From Desulfarculales bacterium UBA702 (GTDB lineage: Bacteria; Desulfobacterota; Syntrophobacteria; Syntrophobacterales; Syntrophobacteraceae): a DNA stretch of 61,362 nt. Below, piece after piece: positions 45,164-52,401 of the stretch; positions within the stretch are counted from its first letter, which is position 1, and every line of letters starts with the position of its first letter. The notes below the pieces were generated by a model. The model was given only the letters and a program-made list of their open reading frames with translations. It was not told the DNA's origin and ran no database searches. The position numbers and the translations under genes are program-made. The stretch is taken from assembly GCA_002298165.1 (NCBI GenBank), contig DBMI01000015.1, positions 2,342 to 63,703 on the forward strand, read 5' to 3'.

Positions 45164-45793
45164 GTGAAAACGCGCAAGATGATGTTCGTGTTTATAGGAA
45201 TTGCTGTGGCTCTAATGTATGGCAGTGTGGCGCAGGCGACGATTTCAGGAAGCCTCTGGCATGTTTCCGAGCTGACTGCGAACAATGCCGTCCCTGGTAA
45301 TGTGCCTGTCGGCCCTGCAGACGTCACCTTCTCGGTCAATTCAATCAACTTTTCCTCGTTCAGCACGGACTACAGCGTCCAGTCATTTCTGAACAGCAGT
45401 GGTGCGTTCAATATCACGCCGAATAATGGTACGATTCTGGGCTCGCTGTTGGATTTTAATGGCGTGGGCACCCTCATGTCCTTTACCGGCATGGTTACGG
45501 TCGTAAATGGACAGTCTTTTACCGTGGCGCATGATGATGGTTTGACCCTGATCATCGGTGGTACTAACCTTGGGTTCAATCCTGGGCCGACAGCTCCCAC
45601 CACATCGACACTAACCTATACAGGATTATCAGGTAACTTGCCGTTTCAATTGGTATATGGCGAGTGCTGCGGCGCTCCGGCCGTCCTGCAGGTAGACCTT
45701 CCGTTCAAAGACACCGTTCCCGAACCCGGCACGCTGCTCCTGCTCGGCTCCGGCCTGGTTGGTCTTGTTGCGTTAAAGAGGAAGCTGAATTAG
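45164..45793 (+). CDS. PEP-CTERM sorting domain protein
   Basis: A secreted protein of 209 residues. The GTG start at 45164 is set by GGGAGGAAT. It has a Sec signal (residues 1-24, cleaved after AQA), a beta-rich Asn/Ser/Thr/Gly body and a C-terminal PEP-CTERM tail: VPEPGT, a hydrophobic stretch LLLLGSGLVGLVA and the basic end LKRKLN. Exosortase would cut near the PEP motif. The middle contains ECCGAP, which some PEP-CTERM proteins share. A sigma-54 promoter lies upstream and a strong terminator downstream, so it is a single-gene unit. The exosortase itself is not in the window. Confidence 0.93.
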   Translation: MKTRKMMFVFIGIAVALMYGSVAQATISGSLWHVSELTANNAVPGNVPVGPADVTFSVNSINFSSFSTDYSVQSFLNSSGAFNITPNNGTILGSLLDFNGVGTLMSFTGMVTVVNGQSFTVAHDDGLTLIIGGTNLGFNPGPTAPTTSTLTYTGLSGNLPFQLVYGECCGAPAVLQVDLPFKDTVPEPGTLLLLGSGLVGLVALKRKLN

Positions 45794-45824
45794 TAATTTA
45801 AGTGTTTCTCAAGCAGCCACAACG

Positions 45825-45853
45825 AAGGCAGGGTCTTTGACTCTGCCTTTTTT
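45825..45853 (+). terminator. Intrinsic terminator after the PEP-CTERM gene
   Basis: AAGGCAGGGTC (45825-45835) pairs with GACTCTGCCTT (45839-45849) around a 3-base loop, with one G-U pair, followed by a run of six T. Confidence 0.9.
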
Positions 45854-45895
45854 GCGGCCCCAAACAAAGCCATCTCCGATAAAAAATCCACAGCT

Positions 45896-46840
45896 ATGCC
45901 ATCTTTCGAAAAACAGGCAAGGGCTATTCAGATCATAATGGGGCTGCTTTTTCTCCTGGCAGGCCTTGCAAAGGTATGGGAACCGGTTCTTTTCTACTGG
46001 GAAGTCCTGCCCCACACCCAGATCTTATTTGGGCTTGGGAAAGCCGTCTGGCCGCTTCCCGCACGACTGGCCCTCCTGTTGGGGCCGTTTGAATGCGGAC
46101 TTGGACTGGCCTTGATACTCGACTGGCGGCCAGCCTTGGTTTTCCCCTTGAGCGCTTTTTTGACGGCCTTTTTTCTGGGGTTCATGGTTAATGTATGGCG
46201 CCTCGGGACGGGAGATGATTGCGGTTGCTTCGGGTTGCTGGTCGAGAGAAGTCCGGGTGAGGCCGCAGCGGAGGATGCCTTGATGTTGGGACTCCTCCTT
46301 TTTGCCTGGTGGGGCAGATGGCGGACGCAGGTTCCTCTAAGGCGAGCGACCGGCTGGCTGGTTTTGGGAGGCGTTCTCCTACCCTTGGCCATCGGAGGGA
46401 TAAGATTATTCCCGGCAATTGATCGCATGGACGAATCAGACTTGCGGGTTGGATTCCGGATGAGCGGATTGAGACTTAAAGGAGCGGATATTGATCTTAC
46501 GAAGGGTGAACATCTTGTTGAGATTTTCAGCCCGATCTGTATGCGGTGTGAGGGGATGGTCCCATTGCTGAACAAAGGGAAGGAAAACCCCGGGCTTCCT
46601 CCGGTCATCGGCCTTACTGATTATGCGCAGGATTCCGCTGAGTTGGCGGCATTCAAGTATATAACGCACCCAAACTACCCCATAGCCACCATATCCAGGG
46701 CGGATTTCCTGCGGCACACCTGGCGTCATGCCTACCCTCGCCTGGCATACGTGCATGATGGGACAATTATGCATATATGGGAATCAGATGATCACCCATC
46801 ATTGAGGGAGATTGAAGATTCGATCAGAAATCTGGAATGA
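45896..46840 (+). CDS. MauE/DoxX-like membrane protein fused to a thioredoxin-like domain
   Basis: 314 residues. The N-terminal half (about 10-150) has four membrane segments with the MauE-type GLLFLLAGLAKVWEP opening and the CGCFG motif. The C-terminal part (about 190-314) has a thioredoxin-like SPICMRCEG motif and a peroxiredoxin-like end (YVHDGTIMHIWES). MauE is needed for disulfide formation in methylamine dehydrogenase, and the fusion suggests membrane-linked disulfide exchange. No Mau subunits are present. The start ATG lacks a good ribosome site. Confidence 0.75.
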   Translation: MPSFEKQARAIQIIMGLLFLLAGLAKVWEPVLFYWEVLPHTQILFGLGKAVWPLPARLALLLGPFECGLGLALILDWRPALVFPLSAFLTAFFLGFMVNVWRLGTGDDCGCFGLLVERSPGEAAAEDALMLGLLLFAWWGRWRTQVPLRRATGWLVLGGVLLPLAIGGIRLFPAIDRMDESDLRVGFRMSGLRLKGADIDLTKGEHLVEIFSPICMRCEGMVPLLNKGKENPGLPPVIGLTDYAQDSAELAAFKYITHPNYPIATISRADFLRHTWRHAYPRLAYVHDGTIMHIWESDDHPSLREIEDSIRNLE

Positions 46841-47161
46841 CACCACATTCGGGAGTGCTTCCAAATACTTGCTTCAGCGTCAATATGTTTTTCAGGGGAT
46901 AAAAAGGTGATTTTTCCCGCCTCGTGTCTTCCTTCCTGCAATGAATCCTAATCATCAGCAACTCCCCAGAAGTGCCTGAAAATCCTTGATCAGCGATCCG
47001 GTTTATTGAGAAACTATATTGTTATTCACGAATACCTGTCCGACACCCTGCGCCCTTCTGTTGCCTTTTCAGCAAACATGAGCGACGTAATCTCCGCAAT
47101 GCAATATTGATCTTCGCCAATTCGCATGCTAGTGTGCCGCAATCAGAATCCAGGGGTGCTT
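46841..47161. other. Upstream region of arsR
   Basis: About 320 bases. The only clear features are AT-rich patches near 47020 and 47105, fitting a promoter and operator zone, but no dyad can be assigned to ArsR with confidence. Confidence 0.4.
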
Positions 47162-47566
47162 ATGCAGGAATTTATAAAAGTGATGAAGGCTCTGTCGGAC
47201 CCGAACAGGGTCAAGATGCTCAAGCTGCTGCAGAGTGGTCAGATGTGCGTATGCGAGTTGCGGGCGGCGCTTGGAATTGCGCAACCTACCGCTTCCAATC
47301 ATTTGAAAGTGCTTGAAGATGCCGGGTTTGTCGGATCCAGCAAAGATGGGCCGTGGGTGAACTATTATCCGGCGGACGGCAAAAGCAGTCCCTATGCGGC
47401 CCTGCTCCTTGGGGCAATGAAGCACTGGCTGGAAAATTCGCCTGAGATTGTAGCCGTTATGGAAAAGCTGCCTCAGATAGACCGCCAAATCGTATGCAGG
47501 CAGAGCAGGCCCATAAACCGGAATGGAAATGACAGTCCGGCGAAGCTAAGGAGAAACAATGGCTGA
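47162..47566 (+). CDS. arsR: ArsR-family arsenite-responsive repressor
   Basis: Winged-helix repressor, 134 residues from ATG 47162. The arsenite site is Cys29-Val-Cys31 (QMCVCELRAAL) in the recognition helix region, as in classical ArsR. The DNA-binding helix follows (AQPTASNHLKVLEDAGFV). It overlaps acr3 by 8 bases, so repressor and pump are made together and induced by arsenite. Confidence 0.93.
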   Translation: MQEFIKVMKALSDPNRVKMLKLLQSGQMCVCELRAALGIAQPTASNHLKVLEDAGFVGSSKDGPWVNYYPADGKSSPYAALLLGAMKHWLENSPEIVAVMEKLPQIDRQIVCRQSRPINRNGNDSPAKLRRNNG

Positions 47567-48650
47567 ATCCGTCTCTAAACGATTGTCTTTTCTGGATAGG
47601 TATCTAACACTCTGGATTTTCCTTGGGATGCTCCTCGGGGTACTCGGCGGATATGCCTGGCCCGGCGTCAAGGACGTAATAAATTTCTTCCAGGTCGGGA
47701 CAACCAATATCCCCATAGCAATAGGGCTGATATTGATGATGTACCCGCCTCTGGCGAAGGTCAAATACGAGCAGTTGGGGCAGGTTTTTCGGAATTACAA
47801 GGTGCTGGCCCTTTCGCTCGTGCAGAACTGGGTGATCGGTCCGATTCTCATGTTCGCCCTGGCCGTCCTGATCCTGCCCGGATATCCCGAATACATGGTT
47901 GGATTGATTTTAATCGGCCTTGCCCGGTGCATCGCGATGGTCATCGTGTGGAACGATCTGGCAGCGGGAGACCGGGAGTATTGCGCGGGACTGGTTGCAT
48001 TCAATTCGATATTCCAGGTGCTCTTCTTTTCTGTTTATGCCTACCTTTTCATCACTCTTGCGCCACGGTTGCTCGGAATGACCGGGATGGTGGTGGATAT
48101 ATCGATGCGCCAGATCGCCGAAAGTGTCTTTATCTACCTTGGGGTGCCCTTTATAGGCGGGATGATATCGAGGTTTGTGGGCCTCAAGCTCAAGGGGCGG
48201 CAGTGGTATGAAGAAAAGTTCATCCCGAAAATCAGCCCGATTACACTCATCGCGCTGCTGTTTACGATAGTTGTGATGTTCTCCCTCAAGGGCGAGTTCA
48301 TCGTCCAGCTTCCGCTGGACGTGCTGAGAATTGCTGTACCGCTTTGCATCTACTTCGTAATAATGTTTTTCGTCTCTTTCTACCTTTCCCTCAGGGTCGG
48401 AGCGACATACGAGCAATCGGCAACATTGAGCTTCACTGCGGCCTCTAATAATTTCGAACTCGCCATCGCCGTGGCTGTTGCGGTCTTTGGTATAAACTCA
48501 GGCCAGGCCTTCGCTGCGGTAATTGGTCCTCTGGTTGAGGTGCCGGTGCTGATTAGCCTTGTGAACGTGGCAGTATGGTTTAAAAAGAAATACTTTCCTT
48601 ACTCGACCACTACTCCATCGGGGGTTTGCCACGTATCCTGCAAGCCTTGA
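47559..48650 (+). CDS. acr3: Arsenite efflux pump Acr3
   Basis: Inner-membrane arsenite/proton antiporter of the Acr3 (BART) family, 363 residues and ten hydrophobic segments. The conserved cysteine in the fourth helix is in LARCIAMVIVWNDLA, required for arsenite transport, and AASNNFELAIAVAVAVFG is family-typical. AAGGAGAAACA precedes the ATG. It follows arsR, and ends 65 bases before a minus-strand arsenic-associated operon, with a bidirectional terminator between. Confidence 0.95.
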   Translation: MAESVSKRLSFLDRYLTLWIFLGMLLGVLGGYAWPGVKDVINFFQVGTTNIPIAIGLILMMYPPLAKVKYEQLGQVFRNYKVLALSLVQNWVIGPILMFALAVLILPGYPEYMVGLILIGLARCIAMVIVWNDLAAGDREYCAGLVAFNSIFQVLFFSVYAYLFITLAPRLLGMTGMVVDISMRQIAESVFIYLGVPFIGGMISRFVGLKLKGRQWYEEKFIPKISPITLIALLFTIVVMFSLKGEFIVQLPLDVLRIAVPLCIYFVIMFFVSFYLSLRVGATYEQSATLSFTAASNNFELAIAVAVAVFGINSGQAFAAVIGPLVEVPVLISLVNVAVWFKKKYFPYSTTTPSGVCHVSCKP

Positions 48651-48668
48651 ATCGCCTGAGCAGGAACT

Positions 48669-48704
48669 GAAACCCGCCTCCTTCAATAAGGTGGGGCGGG
48701 TTTC
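48669..48704. terminator. Bidirectional terminator between acr3 and the DGC gene
   Basis: GAAACCCGCC (48669-48678) pairs with GGCGGGTTTC (48695-48704), extended inward by TCCTT/AAGG. It serves convergent genes ending at 48650 and 48715. Confidence 0.75.
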
Positions 48705-48714
48705 AGAAACCGAT

Positions 48715-49179
48715 TTACTGGAAATATTTTTCTAGAACCTGCTCGGCGACTTTGCGGGCTTCCAGGTTAATTCGATCCTCAGGCACCTCATCTACTCCGA
48801 AAACGCCAGGATCGTACTGGAAGAACCTGCCGGTCAGTATCGTATGCGGTTCAAGGCCCGGAACTGCACCTTTGGCGATCCGCGTTGCGCAGGCCATTCC
48901 ACATCCTTCGAGAATAAAAACCCTCTTTGCTTTCGTCACCAGTTGCTTCATCCCACCTGATTTTTCGAGCAGTCCACCGTGGCAGATACGGACCGCCTTA
49001 TCGGGAACCAGCCGATGAGCAATAAGATTTGCCGCTCTCCTTGCCGTTTCGCCCTTGAGGCACATCCCTTCACAGCACAGGACCGCATCTTTGGGCGGAT
49101 TGGACAGGTGTTTTTGCGCATACTGAAGCCCTGCCGAGCAACTCTCTTCCGCCTGCTTTACCTCTATTGTTTTAGCCAT
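48715..49179 (-). CDS. Putative zinc-binding DGC domain protein
   Basis: 154 residues from ATG 49179, set by GGAGGG seven bases upstream. Members of this family have conserved cysteines thought to bind zinc. Here they lie in DAVLCCEGMCLKGETARRAANL (about 40-58) and ILEGCGMACATR (about 96-110). DGC proteins are often found in arsenic resistance loci; the role is undefined. It is the last gene of the minus-strand set next to acr3. Confidence 0.78.
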   Translation of the reverse strand: MAKTIEVKQAEESCSAGLQYAQKHLSNPPKDAVLCCEGMCLKGETARRAANLIAHRLVPDKAVRICHGGLLEKSGGMKQLVTKAKRVFILEGCGMACATRIAKGAVPGLEPHTILTGRFFQYDPGVFGVDEVPEDRINLEARKVAEQVLEKYFQ

Positions 49180-49227
49180 AAATAATCCCTCCGTTGTTCC
49201 GGCCTTTGCGGCCAAAAATAACCGAAA

Positions 49228-49431
49228 TCATTCAGGGTTTTTCCGGTCGGGTTTTTCGGTTTTGTCTTCCTTCTGATCAGAGGAACAGCACTTCGACATC
49301 ATCTCAGACATGCTCTGCCCGGAAAGGCAGCATGATTTGCCTTTGCTCTGCATCGTTGCGCGCATCATCTCCTGCATTCCAGGAAAGCAGTCGCAAAACA
49401 TCTTGCCCCCGTTCTTTTCCTGATTCGACAT
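49228..49431 (-). CDS. Small cysteine-rich protein
   Basis: 67 residues from ATG 49431, with GGAGGTGA upstream. I recognise no family. It has six cysteines in MFCDCF, KSCCLSG and KCCSSDQ, plus several methionines, and a charged C-terminal tail rich in Lys, Glu and Asp. Cysteine pairs and methionines suggest metal or metalloid binding. Its place between the sigma factor and DGC genes supports a link to arsenic or metal stress. Confidence 0.72.
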   Translation of the reverse strand: MSNQEKNGGKMFCDCFPGMQEMMRATMQSKGKSCCLSGQSMSEMMSKCCSSDQKEDKTEKPDRKNPE

Positions 49432-49598
49432 TGGAATCACCTCCCTCTTGTTTGCTGTAACAGGGGCCGCTTTGAACAGCCCGTGCACCGTATTTGTCTC
49501 AAAGACGAAACCAGGGATGCCAAGGTTACAGCTGGTGGGAAATAAGAAGAATATGCGGGGCAGGATGGGCCGGTCTTGGAATCCGGGGAAAACCTGAA

Positions 49599-50153
49599 CT
49601 ACTGCTTTCCGCGATCGACCGGTTCGCAGACAAGCACGTTTCTTTCATCGACTTCGAAGGTGCATTGTTGTTTGAAAAGTTCCTTTAATTTCTTTCTGCC
49701 GCGGTGGAGCCTCACCTTTATGTTTTCGACAGTCGTACCAAGCACCTCGGCTATTTCCCGATGGCTGAGTTCAGCAACATCGAATAACGTAATAACGCTT
49801 TGATAAGGCTCGGGAAGAAGCCTTACGACTCCTTGAACACAGAGGCTCATTTCATGCTGCTCGAGCTTTTTCTGGACTATTGATTCCCTGAATGCATCTT
49901 TGGCATTTTCGATACCGCATTCATTCAACGAAATCTTTTTCAGGCTTCGAAAATGGTCCAAGCAAAGATTTCTGGCAATGCTGAATATCCATGGAACCAA
50001 CTTGGATGTATCTTTCAGGGCATCCAAGTTACTTCGGACCCGAATGAAAGTCTCCTGGGTTAGATCGTCCGCCGTCCATTCATCCCTGATCAGGGCAAGA
50101 ATGAATTTTCTTACTCTTCCGTAATTTTGGTCATATATCTCAAAAAACTCCAT
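49599..50153 (-). CDS. ECF RNA polymerase sigma factor (SigZ-like)
   Basis: Group IV sigma factor of 184 residues from ATG 50153, with GAGGTGG upstream; a longer form to 50222 is possible. Region 2 is ADDLTQETFIRV and LVPWIFSIARNLCLDHFR; region 4 has LSHREIAEVLGTTVENIKVRLHRGRKKL. The C-terminus has Cys, VDERNVLVC, a pair found in SigZ-like proteins. No anti-sigma gene is adjacent. It is in an operon with an AhpD-like protein and near a Cys-rich peptide, so redox or metal control through these proteins is plausible. Confidence 0.88.
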   Translation of the reverse strand: MEFFEIYDQNYGRVRKFILALIRDEWTADDLTQETFIRVRSNLDALKDTSKLVPWIFSIARNLCLDHFRSLKKISLNECGIENAKDAFRESIVQKKLEQHEMSLCVQGVVRLLPEPYQSVITLFDVAELSHREIAEVLGTTVENIKVRLHRGRKKLKELFKQQCTFEVDERNVLVCEPVDRGKQ

Positions 50154-50169
50154 TGCGAATTCCACCTCT

Positions 50170-50427
50170 TTACCGGCAGCAGGGATGATCCGCTTCGCCT
50201 TTTGCCTGGTCCGAATCTCCATTCCTCCGGGTTATGTCCCTGATACTGTTGATCATGGCGATTCCCGCGCCTGTTTTAACTTTGCACGCAAGTTCCACGG
50301 CTTTCTCGATCTCCTCGATCGGTACACCGGCAGCAGATAATTTTTTGAAGTAATACTCGAAGCATGGAATACAATTAGCAGCAGTCGCCGCGCCCAAACA
50401 AACAAGCAGTTCGATCTTCTCGTCCAT
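50170..50427 (-). CDS. Carboxymuconolactone decarboxylase/AhpD-like protein
   Basis: 85 residues from ATG 50427, preceded by GGGAG. The AhpD active site CIPCFEYYF (C-x2-C) with a downstream helix fits small redox-active CMD proteins, which serve as peroxide-linked thiol reductases. The product ends CCR, an added cysteine pair. It is first in the operon that includes the ECF sigma factor and Cys-rich protein. Its substrate is not shown by the sequence. Confidence 0.8.
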   Translation of the reverse strand: MDEKIELLVCLGAATAANCIPCFEYYFKKLSAAGVPIEEIEKAVELACKVKTGAGIAMINSIRDITRRNGDSDQAKGEADHPCCR

Positions 50428-50595
50428 TGTAGCTGCTCCCTCTGTGCCAAAGTAAAAATTCGACCTCTTCTGACAACAACAAGACGGAAAACGTAATGTC
50501 AAGGTTACGGCAAAAATTCCGCAAATAAAAGGCGAGAAAACATAAAGAGGGCTAGCCCGTGGGAGATTGAACGGCGGGTCGAAAGACCGCCCAAC

Positions 50596-52185
50596 TTAGA
50601 TCAGGTTTAGCTTTGCCAGAAACTCCTGGTAAGCATTGTCCTTCGGCCTGCTGATGGCATCCGAGAATGCCTTCTCTATTAAAAGCGACATCTGTGTGGT
50701 GCTGCGGTAGCGCTTGGTGGGGTTCGATTCCAGGCACTGCATGATCATGTCGTTTATCACCGAGGGTATTTCCGCCCTCCAGACCCGTGGAGGCGAGGGA
50801 TACTGCTCACAGTGCTGGATTTCGTATTCCTCGTATGAAGATGCCTTGAAGGCCGGCACGCCGGTAAGCATCTCATAGAAGAGGGCTCCGAAAAGGTAAA
50901 TGTCGGTGAAAAAAGGGGGCCTTTTTCGTGCAAGATAGGGCCTGAACTGCTCCGGCGCCCTATAGGGGAGATAGTGGAGGGGAAGCTTAGCGGCACTGGT
51001 TTGTTCTGGGGCGGCAAGTTCGAGTATCTTCCAGAGCCCTCCGTTTGTGACTTTGGCGCAAGCCTTATCGGTTCCGAGGAAAACTCTCGAGGGGCGCAAA
51101 TCGAGATGGAAATTGTGCCCCGGCTTACCATCCAATCCCATGTGTAGATGAAGGTCTCCGAGAGCTTCGAGCACCTGGTGAGCAATTCGTATGGCCAGGG
51201 GGATGGGCATTAACTCGCCTTTTGCCAGAATATCGCAAAGCGAGAGCGGAAAGTATTCACGGACCAGGAAGAAATGGCCCTCCGAGTGTGCCAGGTCGTA
51301 AATCCTGGTCAAGCTCGACGAGTTTACCGCCTGCTCACGAACCCAGCCGGCCAGGGTCTGGGCGGAAAGGTGCTCGCCAAATAGGCCGGTAAGAATCTGA
51401 CCGGCTAATTTTTTCCCGCTGCCCTGCTGCTCGAGTTCAACGATCAGCGAACTCGACCCAACATGCAGCAGGTTTTGAACTCGATATTGATGCGATGCCC
51501 TGCCCGGTCGATCGTCCTCGGGTGGAACCCATGATTCGACAATCTTGCCGATGATCAGGTCCACCGAATACCCGTCAAGAGCGGAAATCGAGGAAGTGAC
51601 AATCTCGGGCCCGGGGCTCTCTTGCTCCGCGCCGGCGGTGCCGCCGTTTCTGGCGTTTATCACCGACTCGTTTGCCGCCTTTTTCTGGGTCTGCGAGCAC
51701 TTGTTTATTTTGAGCAGGACCTGTTTTCGATATTCCTCCGGGATCTTTTGATCCGAATAGACCATGTTGTAGAATCGAATGGCCTCGCCCCAGTTGTCCA
51801 TGTTTGAGGCGCAGTCTCCGCAATACTCAAGGGATTTTAATTTTTCGTAGCCACTATCGGCCGCGGCGCCAAATTCATTTATAGCCTCTTCCCAGAACTG
51901 GCCGTCCATCAAAGCGATTCCATACTTGAAATGCTGCGAAGGCTCACCCAGGACTCTTTGCTGCTCCTGGGAACGGCACGCCCCACCAGTCAATCCCATC
52001 GGTTCGGATTTAACCATCAGGCGCAGCTTTTCCTTTTGGATGTCGGAAAGTCCGCACTCCTCGATATCGGCCAAAATCCGGCCCAAAAGGTCGCCAATTG
52101 CATCCTCGTCAAGCCCCTGGTCCTTATAGATCCTGGCTTCCGACACACGGTCGACGAAGGTTTGAAAAAGCTCATCAGAGGACAT
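50596..52185 (-). CDS. TPR-pseudokinase (Ser/Thr kinase-like, catalytically degenerate)
   Basis: 529 residues. An alpha-helical N-terminus with TPR-like pairs (about 80-165) is joined by a linker to a protein kinase fold (about 230-505). The kinase-like part keeps HLDLRPSR (His360, Asp362), YRAPEQF and the F/G-helix DIYLFGALFYEMLTG. It lacks the ATP-binding lysine (LAGQIL, Gln263), the catalytic-loop Asn (Arg367) and the DFG Asp (TNGGL, Asn381). A signalling scaffold rather than an enzyme is likely. It is last in the MglA operon, 216 bases after the CheW-like gene. Confidence 0.78.
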   Translation of the reverse strand: MSSDELFQTFVDRVSEARIYKDQGLDEDAIGDLLGRILADIEECGLSDIQKEKLRLMVKSEPMGLTGGACRSQEQQRVLGEPSQHFKYGIALMDGQFWEEAINEFGAAADSGYEKLKSLEYCGDCASNMDNWGEAIRFYNMVYSDQKIPEEYRKQVLLKINKCSQTQKKAANESVINARNGGTAGAEQESPGPEIVTSSISALDGYSVDLIIGKIVESWVPPEDDRPGRASHQYRVQNLLHVGSSSLIVELEQQGSGKKLAGQILTGLFGEHLSAQTLAGWVREQAVNSSSLTRIYDLAHSEGHFFLVREYFPLSLCDILAKGELMPIPLAIRIAHQVLEALGDLHLHMGLDGKPGHNFHLDLRPSRVFLGTDKACAKVTNGGLWKILELAAPEQTSAAKLPLHYLPYRAPEQFRPYLARKRPPFFTDIYLFGALFYEMLTGVPAFKASSYEEYEIQHCEQYPSPPRVWRAEIPSVINDMIMQCLESNPTKRYRSTTQMSLLIEKAFSDAISRPKDNAYQEFLAKLNLI

Positions 52186-52401
52186 ACGCAGTGTCTCACG
52201 AGAGTTAAAGCAGAGTGTACAAAATCGTGGAACAGACTACTTTTTTGTACTGCTGAGCTGCAATTTTTTGTGAGCAGGCCTGAGAGGATCAGGTAATTCG
52301 GCCCCGAATCCCACAGGAATCGGAATGTGCCGTATTTTCGCGGCTTGCTCGCGGGCGACAAAATAGAAGATCATTTTTGCTCCCGCAATTGGATTCTCAC
52401 A

